Part shown: in pieces, positions 8,922 through 18,260 of the stretch | How positions within the stretch are numbered: the first letter of the stretch is position 1 | Layout: every line of letters starts with the position of its first letter | Notes under the pieces: model-generated | Told to the model about the DNA's origin: nothing | The model's input: the letters and a program-made list of their open reading frames with translations, nothing else | Databases searched by the model: none | Source: an uncultured Acidobacteriota bacterium | Lineage (GTDB): Bacteria; Acidobacteriota; Terriglobia; Bryobacterales; Bryobacteraceae | Direction of reading: 5' to 3' | Length of the DNA: 64,000 bases | Assembly: GCA_900696665.1 (NCBI GenBank) | Contig: CAADGY010000217.1 | Location: forward strand, 62,001-126,000 | Translations under genes and position numbers: made by a program

Positions 8922-11189
8922 TTAGTTCAGGACCGCCATCAGTTCTTTTGCCTGGCGGGCTTCGGGTGCGCCTGGCGGCGACAGTTTCAAGGCCATATCC
9001 AACGCCGCACGGGCATTATTCCGGTCGCCATGCTTTAGATAAGCCATCCCCAGATGCAGGTTCCGGCGGGCCGTTCCTTCGAGCTTCACCGCTTCGGAAA
9101 GCCGCTTTATGGCTAATTCATACAGACCTTTCTGGTATAGTACCCAGCCCAGCGTATTCACTACGGCGGGATTAGACGGAGCTAATTCCACCGCCTTCTC
9201 CGCGTATTTGAGTGCCTCATCCGGTTTGCCGGCGCTGTCTGCCAGGAGAAATGCGAGATTGTTCAGGGCCATGATGTTGTCCTGGTCTCCCGCAATGACT
9301 CTTTGATACTGTTCGATCGCCGCCGAGGCGTTGCCCGCTTTTTCCTCGAGGTCCCCCAGCCAGAGCCGGGCCATCAGATTGTCGCCGTGCTCGGAAACAA
9401 TTTGCACCAGGCTTGTTTTTGCTTCATTCCATTTGCCTTCGGCGACGTCGATCTGCACCAGACCCAGCCGCGCCGGGAGGAAGGCCGGGTCCACCGCACG
9501 GGACCGGGAAAAAGCGGCCCGGGCTTGCACGCGGTCTCCGGACGCCAGCAGAAGGCTGCCGAGATACTGCTGGAGCGGCGCGGACTTCGGCCGCTGCCCG
9601 GCGTACACCGCCACCTGGCGCACCGCTTCCGGGAGATTTCTTTCTTCGGTATAGCTGCGGGCCAGAATACCGAGCGCCCGCAGGTCTTCCGGGTTTTCCG
9701 CCAGCGCCTGTTGAGCCAGCCGGCGTGCCTCCGCCGTGCGGTTCTGCGCCAGCCGCAGCGCGGCCGAAAGGACATGCACCTCCGGCGTATCGATGCGGCC
9801 CAGGTCCCCCTTCAACGCCTGTTCAAGCTCGTCCGTCTTCCTCATCGCAAACAGCGCCCAACCGCGCTGGATCACAACCGGCGCCAGCTTCTTTTGTTCC
9901 GCCGGGGTTCCGTCGAGAACATCGAGGGCGATTTTGGCGCTATTGGTCCGGATCAGAAGCTCCGCGAGTTCCAGCCGCGCCGGCAACAGTTCCGGCTTCA
10001 GGCGCAAGGCTTCGTCCAACTCCTGGCGTTGTGTCAGGATCTGGCCGCGCGCCTCGCGAATTTTCGAAAACAGGTAGTGTGTTTCCGCCGAGTCCGGCCG
10101 GGCGGGAAGGGCTTTGCTCAAGTCGTTTTCCGCTTCATCGTAGCGGCGCAGGGTGAGATACAAGCCGGCGCGCTGCAGCAGCGCGTCCACATCGCCCGGG
10201 TTTTTCTTGACGGTTTCCGATAACAGCCGCTCCGCGTCCGGTGTCCGGTCCGACCAGATCAACGCGGCCAGGAGATGATCGCGCACCGTGCGGTCTTCGG
10301 GTGTCTTCTGGTGCAGGCCGCGGAGTTCGGCGATGGCGAGATCCCTTTTCCCCGACTGGAACAGATACACCGCGTGTATGGGCCGGTATTGCTTATCCGG
10401 CAACTCGGAGATCCGCTTGTAGATCTGCTCTGCTTTAGCGGCATCGCCCGCGCGTACCGCCATTGCCGCCAGATCAAGCAATGCCGGAGCGTGTTTCGGG
10501 TCGGCGCGCAGCGCCCGTTCAAACTGCTCTGCGGCCTCCGACGGCCGGTTGCGTTGAAAATAAAACTCCCCGAGCGCCACCAGGATGCCCGCCGACGGCG
10601 GTTCTCCCACCGCCTGTTTCAGAATTTTTTCGGCTTCGTCGAATTGCTTCTGTGCCGCTTTCAACCTGGCCAGCGCCACGGAAGAATCCAGGTTCTGGGG
10701 TGCTTTCTCAAAGGCCCGCCGCAGGTATTTTTCCGCCTCTTCCGGCTTCGCCAGTTTCCACTCCGTGACAGCCAGGGCAGTCATCGCCTCCACATCGTCC
10801 GGAGAGGTTTGAAACACTCCTTCGAGCCGCTTGCGGGCTTCTTCGAGAAGCGCCTGATCGTCTGAGGCCGCCATGAGCTGCGAAATCTTGATCTGCGCCC
10901 CGGTGTGCCCGGGATTGAGATCGGTGGCCCGCTTCAGGTTCACCGCCGCCTGCTGCCAATCGCCCGTAGCCAGATAGGCAAGGCCGATTTCGTAGTACGC
11001 ATCCGGGGCATCCGGCTTTGCCTCGATCGCGTTTTTGAACTCGAGAATCGCCCGGGTATAGTCCTTTTGAGCTACGAAATTCCGGCCTGACACCAGGTAT
11101 CGGGCTTGCTTTTCCTCCGGGGACCGCGAACACGCAATCAGGCTGAAAAGAAAAATAACCGCTGCTAAACCTGTGAAATAAACTCTCAT
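8922..11189 (-). CDS. prsT: TPR lipoprotein, probable PrsT of the exosortase system
   Basis: The ATG at 11189 has GGAGA just upstream and gives a lipoprotein signal (VIFLFSLIACSRSPEEKQ, lipobox cysteine in the IAC context). Upstream in-frame codons run into the preceding gene. The roughly 755-residue mature protein is a continuous array of about 18-20 tetratricopeptide repeats (for example AILEFKNAIEAKPDAPDAYYEIGLAY and ALKYAEKAVELAPSNPAVVNTLGWVL). Large TPR lipoproteins next to exosortase and an EpsL-type sugar transferase are named PrsT in PEP-CTERM/exopolysaccharide loci. It probably scaffolds polymer export in the periplasm or outer membrane. The family assignment is moderately sure; the symbol rests on context. 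Confidence 0.75.
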   Translation of the reverse strand: MRVYFTGLAAVIFLFSLIACSRSPEEKQARYLVSGRNFVAQKDYTRAILEFKNAIEAKPDAPDAYYEIGLAYLATGDWQQAAVNLKRATDLNPGHTGAQIKISQLMAASDDQALLEEARKRLEGVFQTSPDDVEAMTALAVTEWKLAKPEEAEKYLRRAFEKAPQNLDSSVALARLKAAQKQFDEAEKILKQAVGEPPSAGILVALGEFYFQRNRPSEAAEQFERALRADPKHAPALLDLAAMAVRAGDAAKAEQIYKRISELPDKQYRPIHAVYLFQSGKRDLAIAELRGLHQKTPEDRTVRDHLLAALIWSDRTPDAERLLSETVKKNPGDVDALLQRAGLYLTLRRYDEAENDLSKALPARPDSAETHYLFSKIREARGQILTQRQELDEALRLKPELLPARLELAELLIRTNSAKIALDVLDGTPAEQKKLAPVVIQRGWALFAMRKTDELEQALKGDLGRIDTPEVHVLSAALRLAQNRTAEARRLAQQALAENPEDLRALGILARSYTEERNLPEAVRQVAVYAGQRPKSAPLQQYLGSLLLASGDRVQARAAFSRSRAVDPAFLPARLGLVQIDVAEGKWNEAKTSLVQIVSEHGDNLMARLWLGDLEEKAGNASAAIEQYQRVIAGDQDNIMALNNLAFLLADSAGKPDEALKYAEKAVELAPSNPAVVNTLGWVLYQKGLYELAIKRLSEAVKLEGTARRNLHLGMAYLKHGDRNNARAALDMALKLSPPGAPEARQAKELMAVLN

Positions 11190-11206
11190 GATTCGTCTCC
11201 GCCGCA

Positions 11207-12616
11207 TCATCTGCCGTACCGGCCGCGCAGCACCACACGGATCGTTTTCAGAACGATCACCAGATCGAAAAAGGCCGACATATTTTTGAGGTAGAACAGC
11301 TCGTATTCGAGTTTTCGAATCGCATCTTCCACGCTGGCGCCGTAGGAATATTCCACCTGGGCCCACCCCGTCAACCCGGGCCGTACCGAATGCCGCTGAT
11401 CATAGTAAGGGACCTGGGAGCGAAGCTGGTCCACAAAAACCGGCCGCTCCGGCCGCGGCCCGACAAAACTCATATCCCCACGAAGGATATTGACAAATTG
11501 CGGCATTTCATCCAATCGGAATTTTCGTAAAATCCAGCCCACCCGGGTGACGCGCGGGTCGTCTTTCGACGCCCACCGGGCGCCGGTATGCGCTTCCGCA
11601 TCCGCATACATCGACCGGAATTTCAACACTTCAAAATGGCGTCCGTTTAAACCCACTCGCGTCTGCCGGAAGATCGCCGGGCCCCGGGAGTCCAACCGGA
11701 TGGCCATGGCAATCAGCAGCATCAAGGGCCACCCCACCGCGAGTCCCACGCTGGCGAAGCACACATCGGCTACCCGTTTCAGGAGGAGAAGCGAGGGAGA
11801 CCGGCTGAACCCGTTGGAAAAAATGAACCAGCTCGGCTGTACCAGCTCCAGCCATACGCGTCCTGTCAGGGACGAGACGGCCGCATGGGTGTCCTCGATG
11901 CGGATCCCTCGTGTGCGCAGCCTCACCAGGCTGTTTACCGGCAACATGCCGCGCCGGTTTTCCACCGCGATCACCAGCCGTGAAACGCCATGCCGTTCGA
12001 CGATCGGCTCCAACTCATCCACCACACCCAGAACCGGTTTGTCCAGGCTATTGCCGTTCCGGGACGGCTCCGTTCCAGCCGCTATGAATCCCACCAGACG
12101 GAGACCCAGGTCGCTGCGGGCGGCTATGACCGAGGCCGCCGTTTGCGCCAGTGCGCCGGTTCCGAGAATGGCGATCTTCTGACCGGAGACCGCGGCAGGC
12201 CAGGCTTTGTCCACCACCATCCGTGTGAGCAATACAAACGTGCCGGCGAAAAATAGCGAGATAAAAAACACACCCCGGCCGATGAGCAGATTTGGAAATA
12301 CGAAATAACTTACCCCCAGTATCAGGCAGCCAATCCCGAGGGAATTTCCCAGTGAAACGAGCTGACGGGATGGCGGACGCAGCAACGCGCTGACGTTATA
12401 CAGATCGCCGTAATAAAAGCAGATCTGAAAGGTAAGGACAACCGCCAGAACCTGGAAAATAAAAGCCGGATTCTGCATGTAAGCGTGAACCGCCGCCGGG
12501 TCTCTCCAAAAGCGGATTTGCACCCCACATAGCAGAGCCGCTGTAAATAGGACGCTTTCAAGACCCACCAGCAGGATGCTTTTGCCGGAGACATGGTGGT
12601 GGCAGATCGACATCAT
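11207..12616 (-). CDS. Polyprenyl-phosphate sugar-1-phosphate transferase (exosortase-associated)
   Basis: The C-terminal 200 residues are a bacterial sugar transferase domain. Visible hallmarks are a membrane helix (CFASVGLAVGWPLMLLIAMAI), KFRSMYADAE, the catalytic Asp-Glu region (RKFRLDEMPQFVNILRGDMS) and FVGPRPERP, then GLTGWAQV. The N-terminal half has several membrane helices and a Rossmann-like CoA-binding-type segment (KIAILGTGALAQTAASVIA). This matches the EpsL-like enzymes found in exosortase loci, which load the first sugar onto undecaprenyl phosphate. Two adjacent ATGs (12616, 12613) are possible starts with no clear ribosome site. The frame is open to 12739, but that extension would overlap the promoter candidate. 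Confidence 0.88.
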   Translation of the reverse strand: MMSICHHHVSGKSILLVGLESVLFTAALLCGVQIRFWRDPAAVHAYMQNPAFIFQVLAVVLTFQICFYYGDLYNVSALLRPPSRQLVSLGNSLGIGCLILGVSYFVFPNLLIGRGVFFISLFFAGTFVLLTRMVVDKAWPAAVSGQKIAILGTGALAQTAASVIAARSDLGLRLVGFIAAGTEPSRNGNSLDKPVLGVVDELEPIVERHGVSRLVIAVENRRGMLPVNSLVRLRTRGIRIEDTHAAVSSLTGRVWLELVQPSWFIFSNGFSRSPSLLLLKRVADVCFASVGLAVGWPLMLLIAMAIRLDSRGPAIFRQTRVGLNGRHFEVLKFRSMYADAEAHTGARWASKDDPRVTRVGWILRKFRLDEMPQFVNILRGDMSFVGPRPERPVFVDQLRSQVPYYDQRHSVRPGLTGWAQVEYSYGASVEDAIRKLEYELFYLKNMSAFFDLVIVLKTIRVVLRGRYGR

Positions 12617-12733
12617 GCAAGACGCATAAGACAGTAAACACTTGCATCGCAATCCCCTTTCCAAAACTTCTACAGCCGTCAACGCTGCAAAAACAGGGTG
12701 AATACGAGCGGCTGTGCATTTTTTTGTCAAAGA

Positions 12734-12750
12734 ATGCAAGCCTTTTGCCC
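12734..12750 (-). promoter_or_regulatory. Candidate sigma-54 promoter of the sugar transferase-prsT operon
   Basis: On the minus strand, GGGCA followed by AAAGGC and TTGCAT gives GG-N10-GC with good agreement to TGGCAC-N5-TTGCA. It lies in the roughly 220-bp divergent region between the sugar transferase and the exosortase. The nearby NtrC-type regulator makes sigma-54 control plausible. A weaker GG-N10-GC (12801-12814) faces the exosortase gene. Confidence 0.4.
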
Positions 12751-12837
12751 AACAGACCCGGGAATGCTTTGAACGCAGCGGAGAACGAGTGGTTTAAGCT
12801 GGTCGGCCCTGTGCGTGCATCGTAGATGATCTGACGG

Positions 12838-13716
12838 ATGACGACGACGGTGGAGTGTGCGCAAACGGAACAACAGCAGCGTCAAGACCGGCCTGCAACC
12901 TGGCCTGGATATCTGCTGATTGGCGTTCTGATAGCAGTGCTCTATGGATATGTTCTGTATGATCTGGGGCGCGACTGGTGGTTTGAACCGTCCCTGTCGC
13001 AGGGACTACTGATTCCTCCCCTGGCGCTGTTCGTCGCCTGGAGCCGGCGCGAATTGACGCTGGCGCTGCCTGCGGTCCCGGACTGGCGCGGCGTACTGCT
13101 GGCATCCGTGGCCTGCCTTTTTTATCTGGCCGGAAAACTTGGAGCGGAATTCTTCCTCCCGCGGATTTCGTTTGTCATTCTGCTGGCTGCTCTGGTGTGG
13201 ACGTTTTGGGGCGTACAACGCTTGCGCACGCTCACATTTCCCCTGTTGCTGCTGGCGACGATGGTGCCGCTGCCGTCGATTCTCTACAACACGATCTCGG
13301 CGCCGCTTCAACTGCTGGCTTCCGACGCGGCTTCAAGAGTCATCGAACTCACAGGAGTAACCGTATACCGCGACGGAAACATGATCCATCTGGCGGATAT
13401 TACTTTGGGGGTCGAAGAGGCTTGCAACGGCCTCAGTTCGCTGTCAACGCTGTTGGTGGCCAGCCTGCTTCTCGGTTTTATCCTCTGCTCGCGCCCTGCT
13501 GCGCGCTGGTTTGTTTTTCTTGCCGCCGTGCCGGTCGCAATCGCCACGAATATTCTGCGGATCGCGGGCACCGCCTGGATCGCCGATTACCGAGTCGAGC
13601 TGGCGCTCGGTTTTTATCACCTGTTCTCCGGCTGGCTGGTATTCCTGGCCGGATTTACGGGATTGTACGCAACCGCCAAAATTTCCAACGCCATCTTACC
13701 CGGAGCATCGAAATGA
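12838..13716 (+). CDS. xrtA: Exosortase (transpeptidase for PEP-CTERM proteins)
   Basis: This is a 292-residue polytopic membrane protein with about eight hydrophobic spans. The exosortase triad is visible: C196 in EEACNGLSSL, R241 in TNILRIAGTAW and H261 in FYHLFSGW. It cleaves the PEP-CTERM tripeptide signal at the cytoplasmic membrane. The usual motif around the cysteine is EACSGIR; here it is EACNGLS, so the residue after the loop is serine rather than arginine. The gene overlaps epsI at ATGA, the usual pairing. The exact exosortase subclass cannot be fixed by reading, so the symbol is tentative. Confidence 0.88.
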   Translation: MTTTVECAQTEQQQRQDRPATWPGYLLIGVLIAVLYGYVLYDLGRDWWFEPSLSQGLLIPPLALFVAWSRRELTLALPAVPDWRGVLLASVACLFYLAGKLGAEFFLPRISFVILLAALVWTFWGVQRLRTLTFPLLLLATMVPLPSILYNTISAPLQLLASDAASRVIELTGVTVYRDGNMIHLADITLGVEEACNGLSSLSTLLVASLLLGFILCSRPAARWFVFLAAVPVAIATNILRIAGTAWIADYRVELALGFYHLFSGWLVFLAGFTGLYATAKISNAILPGASK

Positions 13717-14363
13717 AACCCACCCCCACGCGGACTACGGCCGCTCTCTGTCTGCTGTTGGCCGCGACGCTTGCCGCTTCCAGACTCAGTGAACGCCGCG
13801 TGCCGGAGTACCTCGCGCAGCCGCTCGATTCGATCGCGACGGAACTGGCCGGATGGCGGGCGGCGCAGGAATTGAGTGTCGATGACAAGGTCCTCGGACA
13901 ACTCCGGCCGACAAGCCTGTTGTCGAGGCTCTACCGGAAAGATCAGGATGAATTGGGCCTGTTCATCGCCTACTATGCCGAACAGCGCGCCGGCGAGAGC
14001 ATGCATTCTCCCAAGCATTGTCTTCCGGGATCGGGATGGGAGATCTGGAAACGCAATTCCGTCGAGGTGCCGTTTGAGGATAAGACGGTCACAATCAATC
14101 GCTATGCAATCCGGAAAGGGATGCAGCGGATGCTTGTGCTGTATTGGTATCAGTCCAGGTCCAGAGTAATCGCCAATGAATATACAGGCAAGATTCTTCT
14201 GGTGCGCGATGCCCTGCTGGACGGACGCACGGCCGGGTCGATCGTCCGGATCAACATTGCCGACAACCCGCATTCCGAAGAAGCGGGCCTAATCTTCGCC
14301 AAGGCGGTAATGGCCGAACTCCAACGATGCCTGAAGCCCCGGCGGGCGCCTGAACAAACTTAG
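13713..14363 (+). CDS. epsI: EpsI family exosortase partner protein
   Basis: This is a 216-residue protein with an N-terminal signal or membrane segment (TTAALCLLLAATLAASRL). It carries the EpsI/DUF3485 signature: GLFIAYYAEQRAGESMHSPK followed by HCLPGSGWEI, then VLYWYQSRSRVIANEY. Its ATG overlaps the exosortase stop (ATGA), so the two are translationally coupled. EpsI proteins accompany exosortases and are sometimes fused to them. The role is thought to be in exopolysaccharide or protein maturation but is not settled. Its 3' end overlaps the convergent hydrolase gene by 4 bp. Confidence 0.87.
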   Translation: MKPTPTRTTAALCLLLAATLAASRLSERRVPEYLAQPLDSIATELAGWRAAQELSVDDKVLGQLRPTSLLSRLYRKDQDELGLFIAYYAEQRAGESMHSPKHCLPGSGWEIWKRNSVEVPFEDKTVTINRYAIRKGMQRMLVLYWYQSRSRVIANEYTGKILLVRDALLDGRTAGSIVRINIADNPHSEEAGLIFAKAVMAELQRCLKPRRAPEQT

Positions 14364-15418
14364 TTGGTTCTGTTGCGGTGCGACTGTTCCACAACATCCT
14401 GAATGGCGCGGACAACCAACTCCGGTTCATCCAGTTGAATGAAGTGTCCGCTGGCATGAGCCTGGATCTGCTTCCCATTGGTCGAGGAAGCTGCCAGCCG
14501 CGCCTGCACCTCTATATGGACCCGCGAAACATCCGGTACCGGTTCTTTATGTGTCCGGGGGCTTTCCAGCTTCATGGAAGTCAGCACGCGCAGAGGCATG
14601 TCGTGCGGCAGGCTGGCGCGAGATGCCTGGGCTTCACTCTCAGGCAGGGAGGCCATTTCGCTCATTTCCGCGTCCCGTTGACGGAGCGGGGTGCCAATCA
14701 CGAAGCGATTCTGAACATCCAGAGGGACATCACTCAACTCAGGCGGCAGAATAGTCCGGCCCTTCCAAAGGCGTATCATGTGATCCGTTCCGAGTGGCGG
14801 AACCAGTTGCAATAGGTCTCTGAGGCCAAAAGGGCGTTCAACCGGCCCGGGCTCCTGCGGAGGCGGAGACAGGCGTGCTTCATCTTCATGGCTGGGATCG
14901 ACCAGCACTAACCCCGCCACCTGCGCGGGGTTTCGCGCCGCATAAATACGCGCGCTGTAAGCTCCAAACGAATGGGCAGCCAGTATATACGGACCCGCTA
15001 TTCCAGAATTCTTCAGGAGCAGCTCGAGTTCGGCGGCGATCTGGCCGCTGGTACGCGGGAACGGCCCCGGATCGCTCCACCCATAGCCGGCACGGTCGTA
15101 CACGCAGACGCAAGTAAATTGCGATACTTCCTGCCGCACGGCTTGCCAGGATATCCAGTCCGTTCCAAGACCCGGTTCGATCAGGACTGCCGGGCTGCCT
15201 TTTCCGGTGCAGTTCAAATGCAGGCGGTGGCCTCCGGCATTGATCATTTCTCCAGGCGGAGGGTATTGCTCCGTTAGCACAAAAGCATAAGTTTTGCTGG
15301 CGCCGCGAATGATGGGGATGCTTAAAAGCAACCCGGCTGCGAGGATAAATCCCATTAAAGAAAGGCGCGGCAATGATAGAGCGGGACGAAGCGACCGGCG
15401 CATAGGCAGATAGGGCAA
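14360..15418 (-). CDS. Alpha/beta hydrolase, membrane-anchored or secreted
   Basis: This is a 352-residue protein with an N-terminal hydrophobic segment (LMGFILAAGLLLSIPII) that acts as signal or anchor. The fold is a classic alpha/beta hydrolase: an oxyanion region (VLIEPGLGTDWISW), YDRAGYGWSDPG, the nucleophile serine in AAHSFGAYSAR, a candidate acid in LVLVDPSHED, and the catalytic histidine in HASGHFIQLDEPE. The substrate is unknown; esterases, lipases and haloperoxidase-like enzymes share this outline. It is convergent with epsI and probably not part of the exosortase operon. Confidence 0.85.
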   Translation of the reverse strand: MPYLPMRRSLRPALSLPRLSLMGFILAAGLLLSIPIIRGASKTYAFVLTEQYPPPGEMINAGGHRLHLNCTGKGSPAVLIEPGLGTDWISWQAVRQEVSQFTCVCVYDRAGYGWSDPGPFPRTSGQIAAELELLLKNSGIAGPYILAAHSFGAYSARIYAARNPAQVAGLVLVDPSHEDEARLSPPPQEPGPVERPFGLRDLLQLVPPLGTDHMIRLWKGRTILPPELSDVPLDVQNRFVIGTPLRQRDAEMSEMASLPESEAQASRASLPHDMPLRVLTSMKLESPRTHKEPVPDVSRVHIEVQARLAASSTNGKQIQAHASGHFIQLDEPELVVRAIQDVVEQSHRNRTN

Positions 15419-15487
15419 CGCAAAAGTGACCCTGGGGCTACAGGAACAAGCCCGTGAGCGCGGATCGGAGAAAACTTCACCGAGGGG

Positions 15488-15526
15488 CCGGAAAGGCCTT
15501 TCCGGTGAGGCTAAACGCCTCTTTCT
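15488..15526. repeat. Two adjacent hairpins between hydrolase and phosphatase genes
   Basis: CCGGAAAGGCCTTTCCGG (15488-15505) is a perfect 18-bp palindrome. It is followed by GAGGC-TAAAC-GCCTC (15507-15521) and TTTCTCC. Both genes here run leftward, so the structure may end the alkaline phosphatase transcript, although the T run lies on the plus-strand side. Nothing else is seen in the 180-bp gap. Confidence 0.4.
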
Positions 15527-15600
15527 CCGGCGCGCACATCAGTATTGTGCAGTGAGAAATTTGGAGTAAACAGACCCGAAGGTACTAGAACAAGTGACGC

Positions 15601-17106
15601 TTATACCCAGTGCCGCGATTCGTGCCCGGCCGCCGACGCACGCAGAAACTGCTTGGCCTGTTCGAAAGTCATCATTGGGTTCCGGAACTTGGAGCCCATC
15701 AGGTCTACGATGTTATCGAAACACTTCGTATTGCGGATCTGCCCGTTGAAGAGTTCGCTGCCCGGCCCGAGTGCCGTGAGCAGGACAAAATCGGATGTAT
15801 GATCGGTACTCACCCAGCCGATTCCCGTGTGATTGCCAACCGCCTGCCCCAGAATGCCGGCAAGTTTGTCGAGGCGTGAATTGAGGCTGAGTTTCCGCAC
15901 GCCGGCGGCCGCGGACCGCACTGCTTCCACCTCGTCTTCGGCAAATTCACAGCCGCAGGATTCCTTCATCAACTCGTGAACGGCTGAGGAGGCGAGCTTT
16001 TGCTTGCCATTCAGTTTCGGCATCAGTTCGGCAAAAGAGTTTTTCGCCTTCGCGAGCCTGGCGAAGCCGTTCGACTCACCGTTCAGTTCCGCCCATTTTC
16101 CACCGAGCCCCGGATTCGCATTTCCATGATCGGACGTGATAACGATCAGGGTTCCGGGACTGTGTTCGGCAAACCGCAGAGCCACTTCGATGGCTTCATC
16201 AAAGGCGAGTTGCTCCCATAACAGCGCCGCCATGTCGTTGTTGTGTGCCGCGTGGTCCACCCGTCCGCCTTCCACTTGCAGCAGAAATCCCTTCGGTGAA
16301 GATTTCAGCGCTTCCAATGCGGCGGAAGTCATCTCGGCCAGCGTAGGCACGGATTCCTGTAGCTCAACACTGTTGTTGCGATCCAGCGTGTACGGAATCA
16401 TACCGGGAGAGAACAGTCCCAGCACGCGGGTGGATGTTTTTGCAGGGAGCGCCATCAACTCACCGCGGGAACGGACATAGGAAAAGGACGCCTGTCTGTA
16501 GCGTTCGATCAGGTCGGTTTTGTCTTTGCGGGTGGCCGCCTCGAAAAACTGCCGGCCGCCGCCCAGAATGACGTCTGCTTTCGCCAAATATTGAACGGCA
16601 ATGCCATCTTCGTTGCCACGGCTCCTCTGTGTTGCGGCGAATCCGGCCGGCGTGGCGTGCGTCACCGTTGTTGTGGTGACGAGTCCGACGCGTTTCCCCC
16701 GATCCCGGGCGATGTCGGCGAGAGGTGTTAACTCGGTGCCGTCGGGCAATGAGTTGACATATCCATTGAGAATCCGCACGCCGGAGCCCCAACTGGACGA
16801 GGCAGCCGAGGAATCCGTCGTCACCGAGTTCAACGACGCCATGTCCATCAAAGCCCTCGCGGCTTCCGGACGATCGACCAATGCGCGCCACAACAACCCC
16901 TTGTCCCGGACGTGTTGGGAGAAATGCTCCGCCAGCGGCAGAACGCTGGGGCTCATCCCGTCGGCAACCATAAAAATGATGTTCTTCGGCTGTGCGCCAG
17001 GTTTGCTGGCGGCATGGAGAACCTTGAGCGATCCCGCTACGGAAGCGAGCACTCCGGCGCGCCCGAGAAATCCGCGCCTGCTGACGCCATGGTTGGTTCC
17101 GTTCAT
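15601..17106 (-). CDS. Alkaline phosphatase, Tat-exported
   Basis: The ATG at 17106 is chosen because it opens a twin-arginine signal (SRRGFLGRAGVLASVAGSL). The longer frame to 17244 would cover the divergent promoter region. The roughly 501-residue enzyme has the PhoA-type metal and nucleophile motifs: MVADGMSPS with the first metal aspartate, the phosphoserine region TTDSSAASSSWGSG, and a later metal site in VEGGRVDHAAHNNDMA plus ITSDHGNAN and TDHTSDFV. It hydrolyses phosphomonoesters outside the cytoplasm. Tat export suggests that it folds with metals before secretion. It is divergent from the methyltransferase gene. Confidence 0.92.
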   Translation of the reverse strand: MNGTNHGVSRRGFLGRAGVLASVAGSLKVLHAASKPGAQPKNIIFMVADGMSPSVLPLAEHFSQHVRDKGLLWRALVDRPEAARALMDMASLNSVTTDSSAASSSWGSGVRILNGYVNSLPDGTELTPLADIARDRGKRVGLVTTTTVTHATPAGFAATQRSRGNEDGIAVQYLAKADVILGGGRQFFEAATRKDKTDLIERYRQASFSYVRSRGELMALPAKTSTRVLGLFSPGMIPYTLDRNNSVELQESVPTLAEMTSAALEALKSSPKGFLLQVEGGRVDHAAHNNDMAALLWEQLAFDEAIEVALRFAEHSPGTLIVITSDHGNANPGLGGKWAELNGESNGFARLAKAKNSFAELMPKLNGKQKLASSAVHELMKESCGCEFAEDEVEAVRSAAAGVRKLSLNSRLDKLAGILGQAVGNHTGIGWVSTDHTSDFVLLTALGPGSELFNGQIRNTKCFDNIVDLMGSKFRNPMMTFEQAKQFLRASAAGHESRHWV

Positions 17107-17214
17107 ATCAATACTTTCGCAGGTGTATATCTTGTTCACAACATAACACAGGCGGCCGGACACTCCTGGTTTGATTCCTTCACAAAATCCGCAGTACGCT
17201 ACGATTTGTGCTCC

Positions 17215-18054
17215 ATGCCCAAGGAAACTACGACAGAGTTCCAAAAGGAAGTCCGGCAGGGGCAGCGCTTCGAGTTTGGTAAGAACTGGCAGCAGTTTTT
17301 GCGGGAACTTACCGAAGAACGCATTCAGGCGGCAGCCGCTTCACTCAAGAGCAATCTGGAAGTGGAGACTCTTCGCGGTCTGACGTTCCTCGATGTCGGC
17401 TGCGGCAGCGGGTTGTTCAGCCTGGCGGCGCACCGGCTGGGCGCGCTCGTGCATTCGCTCGACTACGATCCGCATTCCGTCGCCTGCGCGCTAGAGTTGC
17501 GGCGGCGCTACGGCTCGGAAGATCTACCCTGGACCATCGAACAGGGGTCGGCTCTCGATCCGGAATATTTGGGCTCGCTGGGAACGTTCGACGTGGTGTA
17601 TTCCTGGGGTGTTCTGCATCATACGGGTTCGATGTGGGCCGCGCTGGAAAACATGATTCCGCCGGTGGCGCCCCGGGGCAAGCTGTTTATCGCCATTTAT
17701 AACGACCAGGGCAGCACGAGCCGCCGGTGGCTTGCGGCGAAAAAGCTGTACAACGGGAAGCGCTGGCTGCGGCCTGTGCTTTCGGGGCTATGCCTGGTTT
17801 ACGTCTGGTGGCGGCCACTGGTGAAAGACGTGTTGCAAGGCCGGCCGGGGCGCTCCTGGAGAGACTACCGGCGCCGGCGAGGCATGTCCCCGTGGCGGGA
17901 TGTTGTCGATTGGATTGGCGGTTACCCCTTCGAGGTGGCCAAGCCCGAGGAGATTTTTCAGTTCTACCGTACCCGCGGATTTGTGCTCGAGAAGCTGAAG
18001 ACGTGCGGCGGCTCGTTGGGGTGTAACGAATACGTGTTCAGGGCGGGTGGATAG
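17215..18054 (+). CDS. SAM-dependent methyltransferase
   Basis: The ATG at 17215 gives about 279 residues; upstream in-frame codons would overlap the phosphatase gene on the other strand. A class I SAM-binding motif is clear (FLDVGCGSGLFSLAAHRLGA), with an acidic motif II (HSLDYDPHSV) and YSWGVLHHTGSMWAALENM after it. The C-terminal third is basic and tryptophan-rich. This is the type that methylates lipids or glycans in surface-polysaccharide contexts, but no substrate can be read. It stands alone on this strand. Confidence 0.85.
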   Translation: MPKETTTEFQKEVRQGQRFEFGKNWQQFLRELTEERIQAAAASLKSNLEVETLRGLTFLDVGCGSGLFSLAAHRLGALVHSLDYDPHSVACALELRRRYGSEDLPWTIEQGSALDPEYLGSLGTFDVVYSWGVLHHTGSMWAALENMIPPVAPRGKLFIAIYNDQGSTSRRWLAAKKLYNGKRWLRPVLSGLCLVYVWWRPLVKDVLQGRPGRSWRDYRRRRGMSPWRDVVDWIGGYPFEVAKPEEIFQFYRTRGFVLEKLKTCGGSLGCNEYVFRAGG

Positions 18055-18160
18055 AGAGCTACAGCCATCGCTGCGCTCGATGGGAAACGGCGGTTCGCGA
18101 CTCGGCTACCCAGTCTATGGTTCGACCCACAGTATTGTGCCAAAATGAGCAAACGCCTAC

Positions 18161-18260
18161 TTAGAAGTGATCGATAGGGCCGGTCGCGTTGTGATCCTTA
18201 AGCCAGTAAGGGAAGAACTGCATTTGGAACGTGACTTGGCGAACCTCGGCAAAGGCGAAT
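18161..18260 (+). pseudogene. Remnant of an AbrB/MazE-type antitoxin
   Basis: The frame reads LEVIDRAGRVVILKPVREEL, the swapped-hairpin AbrB signature, then jumps directly to HLERDLANLGKGE and a stop overlapping the toxin ATG (ATGA). No start codon is in frame: a stop lies at 18146-18148 and the ATG at 18145 is in another frame. Typical relatives are about 75-85 residues, so the start and the middle appear lost, with the C-terminal end kept. The 18055-18160 stretch upstream holds nothing recognisable. Confidence 0.55.

Noticed and set aside
9303-10223. 306-codon open frame on the plus strand
   Set aside because: It is opposite the TPR lipoprotein, which has unmistakable repeats. The product is rich in R, G, Q and P with no domain.
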